This document shows positions 47,501 to 58,360 of a DNA stretch of 64,000 nucleotides, in pieces. The first letter of the stretch is position 1. Each line of letters starts with the position of its first letter. A program made the position numbers and the translations under genes. The notes beneath the pieces are model-generated. The model was given only the letters and a program-made list of their open reading frames with translations. It did not search any database and was not told the origin of the DNA. The stretch is taken from the NCBI GenBank assembly GCA_000729835.1, contig JFHB01000057.1:62001-126000 (forward strand), given 5' to 3'. The DNA comes from Atkinsonella hypoxylon. Taxonomy: Eukaryota; Ascomycota; Sordariomycetes; Hypocreales; Clavicipitaceae.

Positions 47501-48524
47501 TTTGTTTCCTTTTTTTTTGTGCTGCCTATGACGGTGATGAGTTCTCAGCGTTTGTTAAGCTCAAAAGATCATCGTGATTGCATGACTTCTTAGATTCTTC
47601 AGAACAATAGTTCGTATAGAGTTAATTAGGTTACAGCTTCTGTCTTGTGCGCCGCATTTGGGCACATCCCAACAGGAATATCGACATATTTGATGATGGA
47701 CATGCAGGCAACCAAAATGTCAGCGTCGGGAAGCACTCTGCTGCCTTCGTTTTGAATATCCGCGTTGCATGCGAGATGGACGAGTCAACATTGTTCGGCA
47801 ATAGCCTATACGGACAGCGTCTTCAATCCGATAACTTGGCATTATGAAGGTGGTCAAACGCAGGATCTGACAACAGGGGATAGATTGGTGGTGCTTCGCA
47901 TTTAGTGATCTAAAGTACTTATTTAGGTGCTTGGCCACATTAATGTACCGTGCACAAAGGTGGCTTTGCGCGGAAATCATAAGCGAATGTAGACAGATAA
48001 GATAAAGGGTCTAAACTATTCGGCCCTCTGAATGGCTGCATGTAGCACTTGTGTTTTCTGACCTGCGAAATCCGTGGTTTTGACGTGGAATGCTACTCGC
48101 TTGCATGCTCCACGTGACGGCGCGTCGCTTGGCCAGAGCATCAGTCAGGCCGAACGCCACATTTGTTAATCTGTCCAGTAGCTTCGTATGGGGTACTGGT
48201 CGATCAATCGATGCCACGAAGCTTAATGTGAACGGAATCACTCACTTTGAATGGGCAATCGATTCGGCCGCTACCGCAGACTCGGGGTTGCTATCCCTGC
48301 GCGATCCTTGGTTACTCAATGACAAAAAGCACTTTGAGTGGATCAATTATAACTCTCATCCCACATAGCGGCGCTTCGTTGAGCGTCCTTGTCCAGGCTC
48401 GAAGAATCGCCAGATCCGCCAGATTCGCCGCACCCTGTGTCGTTTTTGCGGCCGTCGAGAATCACAAGCGTTCGACCATCACGCTGTCTAGCCGAAGATA
48501 TTGTGCCCTGTCAGAAAACTCGCG
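44516..48524. other. 4 kb intergenic region
   Basis: No gene recognised despite many short frames. It holds the FAT1-type promoter at the left and the GPI17 promoter at the right. Near 45580-45650 are short tandem repeats of a CCATCGAC word, near 45705-45725 GTCAGGTCA-type repeats, and near 46033 a TAGGTAC motif. The part 46800-47900 is AT-rich and featureless. Confidence 0.4.
45580..45603 (+). repeat. Two tandem copies of a TTCCATCGACAG unit
   Basis: Two exact 12 bp units in direct repeat, with degenerate copies (CCCATCGACAAT, TCCATCGACCAA) following up to about 45655. A small minisatellite-like patch. Confidence 0.8.
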
Positions 48525-50206
48525 ATGCCCACATCGCCGGCCGAGACGGCAGTTCCGCCATCAGCAGAGGCCACACCCAAAGAACCCCCTCCCGAGAAGC
48601 CAAGCGACACGCGCCGCAGAACATATGTGATTCTCTCTTTCTGGTTCATAGTCTTGATCCTGGGTCTACCTATATGGTGGAAGACAACATCCATATATCG
48701 AGCAGATCTGCCGCTGGAGAGGATGTTACGATGGGCCAATGGCAAGGTAAGCAAGAACGAGCTGTTGATTCATCACGACAATGCGAACAACAGCCAATCA
48801 TGGTCTCAACGTCACAGGCATGCCGTCCTACATTTCCGTTACAAATATCCGTTCGAGCCGACGCCATAGCCGATCAGGAAGCTCAACAACTTATTCGCCT
48901 CACGCAACATGCTCTGGATGATCTCAACGATTTCCCTGGTCATCATCTACGTCTCAAATTTGACCAGAAGGGCAGCAAGAAAGCCGGCGACTTGAAGGAC
49001 TACGATACCGACTCAACACTCACTATCAATCTTACACCAGGTGAAACCAACTCCGCCTCATTAAGTCCTCAGTTGCCCGTTCTCGATATGACTTATGCCC
49101 CGAACTCGATCCCGTCTCTCAATTCTGCGTCGTCTGCCTTGGCCACTTTTATAGCCAACGAGCTACAATCTACCTTCTCTGAAGAACAATCGATCATTTC
49201 CTACCTGCTCTCGACATCGTCAATGTCCTCCACTGCAAGGCAACAAGGCTTAACTGCAGAGACAGCAGAAGCACTATTGAAACGAACAACGAGGTCGCTG
49301 CGTTATGCGCCGACATACCACTTGAGCTTTTCTTTGTTCACGGACGGCGCCATCCCAAACACGTGGGACATCGACGCCGCCATCAGCGAATATATGAAAC
49401 CAATGCTGGATGTGCTCGGGCCTATCCATAACTTCACCATTGACACACAGGTCCAATTATTTGCGACGCCCGGTGTACAATCTCAGATCCTGAGCAAGGA
49501 ACACTTGGCCTCGTTCGTCAACGCTGCAGAGTGGCCGCTATCGCCTTCCATTGGCGGAGCGCCAACGATCAACTTCATCATCTTTGTGGGAAATCAAACC
49601 ATTAGTTCTGATGAGGCACAAGGTGAGAACTCACAGTCATGGATGATACCGCAATGGGGCTCTGTGTATCTCTTGCACATGCCCTCTAACGAGAGTCGCG
49701 TTCCCATCGGGTCCCTGAAGCAACCACTGCTCACGTTCGGTGGCCATCTCCTCACTCTTCTTGGTACACCACAAACAGGGTCTCTCCCCTTGCGTTTGTC
49801 CACTCTTGCCCGGATACGCACAACAGATTTGCTCCTTCGAGCTGCGTCCTCCCTCGGCTCGCTGGCCCGTTTATCTCCCAGTCTACCGTCGATTTCCATT
49901 CCGCGTAGCGTTGCAGATGGGGTGTCAAGCTCGCTGCAGCATCTGGAGCAGGCATGCGCCAACCTCGGCGGACCAGAAGGTTTGTTGCATGCACGAATTG
50001 CCGAGGAGGAGGCAGAAAGAGCTTTCTTCGAAAAGAGTATGGTTGGCCAGCTCTACTTCCCCGATGAGCATAAAATTGCGGTGTACCTGCCGTTACTTGG
50101 GCCCACGGGAGTACCATTGGTGCTGGGCTTGATAAACGAGTTGAGGAATTGGATCAAAAGGCGCAAGCAGAAAGCTCAGGAGGCTAAAGAAAAGAAGAGC
50201 ACGTAG
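48525..50206 (+). CDS. GPI17: GPI transamidase subunit PIG-S/Gpi17
   Basis: Component of the ER complex that attaches GPI anchors to proteins. Two exons over intron 48747-48817 give 536 residues. A proline-rich N-terminal tail is followed by a transmembrane segment (TYVILSFWFIVLILGLPIWW) and the conserved WWKTTSIYRADLPLERM, the strongest family hallmark. The luminal domain contains FSLFTDGAIPNTWDIDAAIS and PQWGSVYLLHMPSN. A second membrane segment near the C-terminus (LLGPTGVPLVLGLINEL) ends in a basic cytosolic tail (RRKQKAQEAKEKK). An in-frame ATG 24 bp upstream is possible. Housekeeping and intact. The alpha/beta hydrolase follows 326 bp downstream on the same strand. Confidence 0.93.
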
Positions 50207-50532
50207 ACTCATTTAAAACTGTAATAATAATGAATAGGTGTAATATCTTTAAGCGGGGGTTTGCAGCAGTCCTGTTGAGCTATTTCATGAGCCACACACC
50301 AGTCGTGGCTGTCGGGCGTCCAGGTCCAACGTCACAGCCTTAATTTTTAATTTTTTAATTTTTTTTTCTTGAAGTCTTGCCACTTCAAAACGAGTCTACC
50401 CATCACCACATCCGCGTCCCTCATCGTCGATCGGCTGTGCATCACCCTACAAGGGAGCTGCGCACTCTTTACGAGCTGTGCTCTTGAGAATTGCTGCATG
50501 CCACCATGATGTGAACCTGTCTTAGTGAAACC
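50207..50532. other. Spacer between GPI17 and hydrolase
   Basis: Short same-strand spacer with an AT-rich TTTTTAATTTTT run near 50342-50369, likely terminator of GPI17 and promoter of the hydrolase. Confidence 0.5.
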
Positions 50533-51942
50533 ATGCTACCCGAGCCAGCCCTGAGCTTCACGATACCCAGTCTGCACGACGGAGCGAACCTGGAGTGTCG
50601 CATCTACCACCCTGCGTCCTTGGCTGCGACAAACACCAATGCACCACCATGGAAGAAGCACGCTGCGATAGTTGCGCATCCTTACGCACCCATGGGCGGT
50701 TGTTACGATGACCATGTACTGGAGAGCATTGCCGCGAAACTTTTGAGAGCTGGGTATCTTGTTGGGACGTTCAATTTCAGGTGTGTTAGGAATAGACCAA
50801 GCATGACCTAGTATTTTCTGACGGCGAATGCTTGTAGAGGCGCAGGGCATTCAGCTGGTCGGACATCATGGACAGCCAAACCAGAGCGAGACGACTATGC
50901 GAGCGTTGTGGGATTCATTGCTCATTATGCACATTTTCTCGACCCTTTTGCGCCAAGCGCACAGGCGTCGAGCTCTTTACAGCCATCTGGTGACGCGGCA
51001 ATAGATTCAACCGCCAATGTTGAAGATGCAGAACAGGAATTGTCCGTCTCGGCAGCAACTGAACCACTAGTCCTGATAATGGGAGGTTACTCCTACGGCG
51101 CAATGGTTACTACACAACTACCTCCCATAGAGGACCTTCTCACAATATTCACTTCACCAGATGTTGAAACTGACGCTGCACAAATACGTCTTCGAGCTCA
51201 ACACCTAGCAGAGCAGCAAAATATCATACTGGGAAGCATGCGAGCTGCCATGTTACAAGCTCGGGATCCACACAGTCCCATGAAGCCTTCAAGCGGAGTG
51301 CGAATGGGAGGCGATGAGGGAGATCGCTCACCTCGAAAGAGCCATGATAGCCATGGCAGAAGAAGTTTTTCTTTTGATGCGGAAGATAGGATTCGAAGAG
51401 GGGTGCATGATTTCATGGCGAAGAGGAAGGTTGGGCATATGCATCGCTTGCCCCGGAGCCTGCGCCGATCAACAACTGCGTCTGAGGTCCATAATATTCG
51501 ACATTCGGCAGAGCAACCCGGGTCTGTAGCATCACCCGCGAGAAGGATTGAAAAGTTTGAGCAAGGCGCGGAGCTGGAAAAGCTTCCGGTTATTGAAAAC
51601 TTCCAATCTCCTCGGCCGGCATATGTTCTTGTTTCTCCCTTGCAGGGACTGATCGCGCACCTGGCTACCATGTCTCTCTTCTCAAGACACAAGACGTGCA
51701 ATGAACCCGCTGAGAAGAAACTGGTGGATAATCCAACACTTGCTGTTTTTGGGGACGATGATGTTTTCGTGCCGGTAGGGAAATTGCGGACGTGGGTGAA
51801 GAAGCTTTCTTTGCCCGATGGATCTCGGTTCAGAAGTTATGAAATACCGCGGGCTGGGCACTTTTGGACGGAAGAAGAAGTTTTGTACGTGATGAATGAA
51901 CAGATTGGCGCGTTTGCGGAGAGTCTGATTCATGACTGGTAA
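50533..51942 (+). CDS. Alpha/beta hydrolase
   Basis: Serine hydrolase fold of unknown substrate. Two exons over intron 50781-50837 give 450 residues. The early strand has HAAIVAHPYAPMGG, and FNFRGAGHSAGR is restored across the intron, as in the dienelactone-hydrolase/serine-peptidase-like group. The nucleophile elbow is GGYSYG (about S168). A Ser/Arg-rich insert of about 120 residues (with SPRKSHDSHGRRS) separates it from the end of the fold, where Asp (FGDDDVFVP) and His (RAGHFW) complete the triad. The insert is probably disordered and may be phosphorylated. Similar proteins occur widely in ascomycetes without a known role. The position next to GPI17 gives no functional hint. Confidence 0.85.
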
Positions 51943-53107
51943 TGATTATGTCTGACGTCTTTGTTGTACTCGCATACAAAGGGTCGAACTATGGGATACA
52001 CAGTGGTCCAGGACCTGTTTGAGCGTCTGAGACGCTTTTTAGCGGAGATGAAGGATACTCATGTGATGGTCTTGGTGTGATGGCCGAGATGACTGTTTGT
52101 CGTCAAGAAGTGAGATTGCCACGACAAGCCACCCCGTACATGCGACATGGCGGTGTGATACTCGACATCGTACAGCGCTCCGAGACGATGGATGAAAGAG
52201 CTGCAGATTGGATGAACGAACCGCCTCTTTGGTCGTGTGTATGCAGCGCACCTTGTACTTACTTCAGCCGATGCAGGCAAAACGTGGCTTTTGGACTGAA
52301 TCCGATGACAGGGCCTTCACGTTCACTTGCACCTCCTTGGCAGGACGTCCGCAATACTAGTTAGTATGTTGTATGCAACAGCACATGATACATATTCCCT
52401 TCAAACAGACCACTCGCAACTAGAATGAAGTCATGGATATCTCACTTTAGCTCCCTTGTCACGTCACACAGCACCTTTCCGCAGGTAGCACTGAGCATCT
52501 CTGCCCAGGGCACCAACCCAGAACCGGACAATACTGCACCCCACTTTTCTAGATTGTCACCAATATCAAGGATCTCCTCCTTGAATCGAACCCTGCCTGA
52601 TGTTGTTTGCCGCTCGGCGTCCGCACTCTTTCGCCCGCGGATCCCGACCTCTACGCCCGGCCCCGCACTTGTGCGTCCAAGGAATTTGGCACGATGCTCA
52701 TGCTTGTTTCTGGGAAGCTGTGACGTGCAGGGTTCGCGGCATCAGATTCACGCCCGTCCTGTAGAAAGCTGGTCTGGTGCTACCCTCCATGTGCGCTTAT
52801 TTCGATGTAGCGCAGATTGTGCTTAACGCGGTGACGGCATCCAAGGTCGTCCTCATCCCGAAATACCCTAGCCCCGCAGCTCCGGACGGTTTGTGCCAAA
52901 TCAGAACTGTGGAACGTCAAGATAGCCATTGTCGGGGTTATCTATATCTACATCTAGTATTTTATTTCATTTCTCAGTTTTCCCACCCGTGAGTGTCTCG
53001 TTTTATCTCGTTCTTGTTTCGTCTTCGTCTTTGCTCTTGACAGTCGGCGAAACATACATCTACTCCCGCTGCCATCCCAGGATTATCGTATAAAGCAACA
53101 GAACACG
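51943..53107. promoter_or_regulatory. Hydrolase 3' flank and ALDH promoter
   Basis: Gene-free 1.2 kb. The last 200 bases hold GATA-type words in both orientations (AGATAG at about 52920, TTATCT at about 52938 and 53003, TTATC at about 53083), which could bind a GATA factor. A pyrimidine-rich tract precedes the ALDH start codon. Confidence 0.4.
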
Positions 53108-54694
53108 ATGGCCCAAACGGTCCAGCTCAAAGCCCCTAACGGCGTGGAATTCACCCTCGAGACAGGCCTTTTCATCAACAACGAATTCGTCAAGTCGACC
53201 TCGTCTCAGAGAATCACCAGCATCAGCCCCAGGCACGTTATTTCCCCTAACCCGCAGTTTCCCACTCCCGCAGGAAGTGAAGAAGAAAAAAATGCTAACA
53301 GGTGCTGCAGCACCGGCGAGGAAATCTGCTCCGTAGAAGCAGCATCTTCGTCAGACATCGACAGGGCCGTCGCGGCCGCCAGAGCGGCTTTCAAGGACCC
53401 TTCATGGCAGGACATCACGGGCGGTGCGCGCGGAGCACTCATGCACAAGCTTGCGGACCTGATTGCGCAGCATCAGAAGGTCCTCGCCACCATTGAAACA
53501 TGGGACAACGGGAAGCCATTCAGTGTGTCGTTCGGCGAGGACCTAGAGGAGGTCATGGCGTGTCTGCGCTACTACGCCGGGTGGGCGGACAAGATCCACG
53601 GCCAGACCATCCCGACGACCACTGCCAAATTCGCGTACACGCTCAAACAGCCCGTCGGGGTGTGCGCCCAGATCATCCCCTGGAATTACCCGCTTGCCAT
53701 GGCCGCATGGAAGTTGGGCCCCGCGCTGGCGACCGGGAACACGGTTGTCCTGAAGCCTGCGGAGCAGACGCCGCTCTCGATCTTGTATGTCGCGGACCTG
53801 GTTCGCCAGGCCGGCTTTCCGCCGGGCGTGGTGAACATTGTGAATGGGTACGGTCGCGAGGCTGGCGCCGCGCTGGCTGCGCACGCTGGTATCAACAAGA
53901 TTGCGTTTACGGGCTCGACGCTGACGGGACGGGAGATTATGAAGACGGCGTCTATTCATATGAAGAATATTACCCTTGAGACGGGCGGCAAGTCGCCGCT
54001 GCTGGTGTTTGGGGATGCTGATATCGAGCAGGCTGCCAAGTGGGCTTGTGTCGGCATCATGAGCAACCAGGGGCAGGTCTGCACCGCTACATCCCGATTG
54101 CTGGTTGCAAAATCCGTTGTCGACGAGTTCGTCCAGGCATTCCTGGACGTCGTCAAGACCGACGTCAAGACCGGTGACCCCTTCGCAGAGGGGACGACCC
54201 ATGGTCCCCAGGTCTCACGAGCACAGTACGACAAGATTCTGAGCTACGTCGAATCCGCAAAGAGTCAGGGCGCCAAGCTCGAGACCGGGGGCTCGCCCGC
54301 CCAGATGCCTACCAGTCACGGAAAGGGCTTCTTCATCGAGCCGACCGTCTTCTCCAACGTGTCCAAGGACATGCACGTCTTCCGCGAGGAAGTCTTCGGT
54401 CCCCTTGTGACCATTACGCCTTTTGAAGAGGAGAGTGATGCTGTGGAACTGGCGAATGACTCCATCTACGGCCTTGCTGCTGCCGTGTTCACGCAGAATA
54501 TTGAGCGTGCCCACAGAGTAGCTGCTGCGCTTGAGGCCGGCATGGTCTGGGTCAACTCGTCTAATGACTCTGAGGTTCAGGTGCCCTTTGGAGGGGTCAA
54601 GCAGAGTGGTATTGGGCGCGAGCTGGGGGAGGCGGGTTTGGCGGCTTATACTGAGACAAAGGCGGTGCACGTCAATCTCGGTGCGAAGTTGTAG
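53108..54694 (+). CDS. NAD(P)-dependent aldehyde dehydrogenase, possible peroxisomal tail
   Basis: Oxidises aldehydes to carboxylic acids. The unspliced frame is open for 528 codons, but residues 42-67 interrupt the family sequence. Removing 53233-53310 rebuilds ISPSTGEEICSVE and gives 502 residues, the normal ALDH length. That intron uses a GC donor (AG|GCACGT), has a CTAAC branch site at about 53294 and a CAG acceptor. Catalytic Glu lies in LETGGKSP (about E265) and Cys in NQGQVCTATSR (about C299), 34 residues apart as in the family. Other motifs: IPWNYPLAMAAWK, FTGSTLTGR and PFGGVKQSGIGRELGE. The C-terminus AKL fits the PTS1 consensus. It faces an APC permease and lies 5 kb from CAO2, whose products are aldehydes, so a role in amine catabolism is plausible. 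Confidence 0.93.
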   Translation: MAQTVQLKAPNGVEFTLETGLFINNEFVKSTSSQRITSISPRHVISPNPQFPTPAGSEEEKNANRCCSTGEEICSVEAASSSDIDRAVAAARAAFKDPSWQDITGGARGALMHKLADLIAQHQKVLATIETWDNGKPFSVSFGEDLEEVMACLRYYAGWADKIHGQTIPTTTAKFAYTLKQPVGVCAQIIPWNYPLAMAAWKLGPALATGNTVVLKPAEQTPLSILYVADLVRQAGFPPGVVNIVNGYGREAGAALAAHAGINKIAFTGSTLTGREIMKTASIHMKNITLETGGKSPLLVFGDADIEQAAKWACVGIMSNQGQVCTATSRLLVAKSVVDEFVQAFLDVVKTDVKTGDPFAEGTTHGPQVSRAQYDKILSYVESAKSQGAKLETGGSPAQMPTSHGKGFFIEPTVFSNVSKDMHVFREEVFGPLVTITPFEEESDAVELANDSIYGLAAAVFTQNIERAHRVAAALEAGMVWVNSSNDSEVQVPFGGVKQSGIGRELGEAGLAAYTETKAVHVNLGAKL

Positions 54695-55223
54695 TTGCAC
54701 GACGTGAATGCTGTCTATTTGCTTCAAGTGGACGTGGAATCGCGAAAGCATGGCTGTGCTGTGGATTCCTATTGAAGCATGTGCAAAATTAAGTCTAGTA
54801 TGTATGATTGAATGGAGCGAATTATCAATCGTGACCATGGAATCTGCCCATAATCAGCATGATGCCAGTGGTATCTATCCGCAACACCGCTTCCTACTTC
54901 CCTTGGGTTAACAGACGCGAAAAATCTCTTTTAGACGCTTTGATATATTCTTTGTGTGAAGAAAAGTCTTACTTCTAGACGCTACCAACCTATGTATATT
55001 ACTTCAAAGACGGCGGAAGTGGATTCCCTTATGAGCGGACGCTATATTTGTCCACGAGCTACATATATACGTAAACTCCATTCTTCGCCTTAAAAATACA
55101 ATCGTGAAAACTAAAATCGACCCTCATCCCATGCAATCCGGTTGTTTGAAAGAATTCATATCATTTTAATCGAAATGCATGAGTCAACCAAAGCCGCTTT
55201 ATACCCAAGACTTCACACCAGCC
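54695..55223. other. Convergent 3' region
   Basis: Between the stops of ALDH and the permease; both 3' untranslated regions. AT-rich, no gene. Confidence 0.5.
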
Positions 55224-56933
55224 TTAAATGCCAGGTGAACGACTGCTCTGGCCTACAGCTATGTCCAGACTATCCACCTGGCTCGTGTACGCCTTTGGAT
55301 TGCTGGTCAGCGTTGAAAGGCGGGGATTGCCATCCTGACTTGACTCGCAGTTCTGGGCATACAGAATGTGCTCCGCCATTTCCCCTGTTTGCATGTAGGT
55401 TCGGTGTCCCTGAACAACCCAGAAACCAAGGGACAAGACAAGCATGACCCCGAAAACAGCAATGGCAAAGTTCATTTCGCTCGCATCAGGATTTGGAGCG
55501 CTTGGGAAGAAGAAAAAGACAGTGGTAATGGAGCAGTAGATGACGGAAACCCAGTTGACAACGGGACCAAGGCGGCCGAGCCTGAACTCTGCTCCGCTAG
55601 GGAGCCTTTCCCTGCCCACCGCCATGAGCACGGCAATGGGAAATGCATATGACAAGGTGAGAGCAATGGTGCTCACGCTGAGAATTGCCTCGAGCACGGT
55701 GTCGGCAAACAAGTAGAGCACGCCTACAACGCATATTATGAAACATTGTAGCCAAAGAGCACGCCCGGGCACCTTCCAAGTTTCGTCCACTTTCGAGAAC
55801 CAAATGCCAAAAGGAAATCCACCATCGCGAGCGAAACTCCATGTCAGTCTCGAAGATGATGTGAGCGCACTGGAACCCTGGCCGAGGCCGTTGAAGATGA
55901 AGAGTGCTACCATCACGGCGCCGCCAACTAATCCGACAGTCGACTGCAGAAGTTCGATGAATGGGTTTCCCGACGCCGGTTCCAGAACCTTATCGATGCT
56001 CTGAATGCAGAAGAGACATACCACCATGAAGATGAAGCCGGAAAAGGCGCCAGTGAGAACGGCGAGGTACATGGTTCTTGGTGCATTGCGGCGTGGCGCT
56101 GGTATCTCTTCCACCATGTGGATGACAGAGTCAAAGGCTGTAAGGCCGTAAGCGCTCTGCACAAGTCCAAGGAACCAAACAACGCCGTCTCCCCATCCTG
56201 TTCTGTTGATCCACTGCCCGAATACGAAGGAGGCTGGTTGAAAAGAGAGATTGCTGTTCGTTCCGACGCAAATAAGGAGTACGAGCGAGAAGACGACGAA
56301 AAGACCACCAAAGGTAACGCCGACGAAGTTGTTGAACATGGGAAGTATCCAGTCTTTACGACAGGCACTGTAGTTGACGAGGGTGAAGAAGATGGTTATT
56401 GATATATAGACAATAAGTTGTAGCCATCCCTTGTTGGCGCCGTCCCAGTTTGGATCGAACATGAGCTTCATGGACAGAAGAAACTGCGTCATGAAGGCAT
56501 TTTGAGACGCGGCCAGAGTCCACCATCCAAACGTGTTTATCCACGCACATATGTAGGATACAAATCGGCCGGTTGGTGTGCTCCAGAGGAAAGAGATCCA
56601 GTAAGCTTGGCCGAGAGCTGTGGGCATACTACTGACAAGTTCGCCCAGAGAAATGGCAACACAAGTATTACAAGCTGTAACGAGCACAAGACCCCAGAGG
56701 ATGCCAACAGGGCCGCCATTTCTCAGGCCAGTGGCCAAGTCTTGAGCCATAGTAGACCATGTTCCCAGCACGCAAAACGCCAGCCCAAGCATGCTCCATA
56801 GGCTGAATTTGCGTGAAAGGGTCTGGACATGACCCAAGGCAGCAAGATCTTGTGCATCGCGAGCTGCTTGGTCGTTCAAGTTGTTGGTAGGTTTTATATA
56901 CAGCTGGCTCGTTTGATCCATGCTGCTTACCAC
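55224..56933 (-). CDS. APC-superfamily amine/amino-acid permease (GABA/choline permease type)
   Basis: Plasma-membrane (or vacuolar) proton symporter of the amino acid/choline transporter family. Single exon, 569 residues, about 12 membrane helices. It opens with an ALGHVQTLSRKFSLWSMLGL motif just before helix 1, then GTWSTMAQDLATGLRNGGPV, ISLGELVSSMPTALGQAYW, and AFDSVIHMVEEIPAPRRNAP, which is the hallmark loop of Uga4/Hnm1-like carriers. The C-terminal tail is hydrophilic. A second ATG four codons in (MDQTSQ) is an equally good start. Upstream lie five GATA sites and a G17 tract. Likely substrates are GABA, choline or other amines; the nearby ALDH and amine oxidase favour an amine, by context only. 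Confidence 0.9.
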   Translation of the reverse strand: MVSSMDQTSQLYIKPTNNLNDQAARDAQDLAALGHVQTLSRKFSLWSMLGLAFCVLGTWSTMAQDLATGLRNGGPVGILWGLVLVTACNTCVAISLGELVSSMPTALGQAYWISFLWSTPTGRFVSYICAWINTFGWWTLAASQNAFMTQFLLSMKLMFDPNWDGANKGWLQLIVYISITIFFTLVNYSACRKDWILPMFNNFVGVTFGGLFVVFSLVLLICVGTNSNLSFQPASFVFGQWINRTGWGDGVVWFLGLVQSAYGLTAFDSVIHMVEEIPAPRRNAPRTMYLAVLTGAFSGFIFMVVCLFCIQSIDKVLEPASGNPFIELLQSTVGLVGGAVMVALFIFNGLGQGSSALTSSSRLTWSFARDGGFPFGIWFSKVDETWKVPGRALWLQCFIICVVGVLYLFADTVLEAILSVSTIALTLSYAFPIAVLMAVGRERLPSGAEFRLGRLGPVVNWVSVIYCSITTVFFFFPSAPNPDASEMNFAIAVFGVMLVLSLGFWVVQGHRTYMQTGEMAEHILYAQNCESSQDGNPRLSTLTSNPKAYTSQVDSLDIAVGQSSRSPGI

Positions 56934-57960
56934 GTAAGGTCCGCTGTCATTCTTGAGTGACGTTGTTCTATCGAACTGTCAGGGTAAGAATGATGAGATG
57001 GTGACGGATCAGCAGATGACTGAAGAGCAAAGGGGGGGGGGGGGGGGGAAAGGCATAGGCAGATGAAAATCAATGCATGGACTTCGGCTCTGAATGTAAT
57101 AATGATGGTGGAGACGAAGACTTCAAGTTTAGGCGGCGTCCGAGACTTGCTGGTTGCTTTAGAGTTGTTGAGTTGGCCAGCGGTTTGGTTTGGTATTTGA
57201 GTGCAGTTCCTCTCATGGGATAGCCCTGCCGGCTGGGGAAAGCAAATACAGCAGTAATGGTAGAATGCTGAATGCTGAATGCTGATAAGCGTCACAGGAT
57301 ATGATAAGAGGGGTCTGGTTTGCTGAGATGATTGCGCTCGAGAAAGTCTGGCCGGGCTGGGGGTGTCTGTGTAACTGAGCAAGGTGAGTACGAATAGATG
57401 GAAAATGGACAGTGGCTGATTTGTCTCGGTTAGCCGTCTGCCTGTGCTACTCAAGAGGTGCCAGTTGAATTCGGAGCGTTTACAATAGCTGAAGCGGAGT
57501 CACAGCTCCCCAGATAAGGATCGTGCCGTATCGCGAGTGCAGCGAGCATGTGTCGTCACGGCAAGATTCGTTGGCCAAGATAATATCCCCAGCCAGAGAC
57601 TCAGACCCAAAGATAAGCTTCAATGTTAGCTGCAAGGATTAATGCTTTAAACCAGTTGGGTACCCGTAGCGAGCTATGCGCCCCACTTTACCCCACTTCT
57701 TTAGGGCAGCTGCCTCTTGATGTTGAACTGCACATTACATTTTTATACAACATTGAAACATATACAACACAAGGAGATCGCTAAAAGCCTCACCCTCTTC
57801 TGTAATGTCTTCTAGATTTAAATAGGTTATTCCTGCAATGCAACCAGCATTAGAAATACAGCTACAGTAGCAGCCTCTGGATCAGCAGCCACTAGAGGCG
57901 GGACATGAGGACGCGGGGCGTCAGCCGGTAGGTGTATGTATAATGAATTGTTGGCCTGTG
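56934..57960. promoter_or_regulatory. Permease promoter and leader with G17 tract
   Basis: Upstream region of the minus-strand permease. A G17 run at 57032-57048 (C17 on the gene strand) lies about 100 bp before the start codon. ATGCTGA is repeated near 57265-57285. GATA sites cluster at 57284-57617. The right end borders the MITE. Confidence 0.5.
57284..57617. promoter_or_regulatory. Cluster of five GATA sites upstream of the permease
   Basis: HGATAR words occur at 57284, 57303, 57513, 57579 and 57612, all on the + strand; four read GATAAG. The first two are 19 bp apart. This density in 334 bp is what AreA/NIT2-regulated nitrogen-uptake genes of ascomycetes show, so nitrogen catabolite control is likely. 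They lie 350-690 bp upstream of the start. Confidence 0.55.
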
Positions 57961-58360
57961 CGGGGTTCCAGTAAATCTCAGGTCAAGCGTATGTGTGGAT
58001 TGGTCCAGAGTGGAGCCAAAAAGGGTGTATTTTTCGCAGGCAGTGAAGCTTTTAGCATATACCTAGTATATACCTAGTATATACAGAATGCACAGTGTAT
58101 TAGTGTGAATTAACATTGTTATATTTAGTGGTATATACACTAATATCTAGTGGTATAGTGCACTAATATCTAGGCTTATAGTGCTATAAAAATGCACGCT
58201 CTATAGACTCTAGATCTCTTGCTTAGAAATTAATATTGTATACCCAGTATATGCTAAGTATATACTAGGTATATACTATTCTGCCTAAATCTACACCCGC
58301 TCTGGCTCCACTCTGGACCAATCTACACATACGCTGGACCTGAGATTTACTGTACACCCG
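57961..58360 (+). mobile_element. MITE-like element with long terminal inverted repeats
   Basis: A 400 bp non-coding element. Its ends are long imperfect inverted repeats: the first ~75 bp pair with the last ~75 bp in reverse complement (for example AGTAAATCTCAGGTC, ATTGGTCCAGAGTGGAGCC). The sequence GCCTGTG occurs directly before and directly after (57954-57960 and 58361-58367), a 7 bp target-site duplication, or 8 bp if one terminal G is counted to the target. The interior is AT-rich with CTAGTATATAC words and no open frame, so it depends on a transposase elsewhere. Family not assignable; hAT-like by duplication size. A partial relative lies at 10163-10416. Confidence 0.85.

Noticed and set aside
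52425..52826. Open frame of 133 codons upstream of ALDH
   Set aside because: Low-complexity Ser/Pro/Arg composition and no family; it lies in the promoter region.
53543..54838. Long minus-strand frames antisense to ALDH
   Set aside because: Shadows of a GC-rich coding sequence; the + strand gene is certain.
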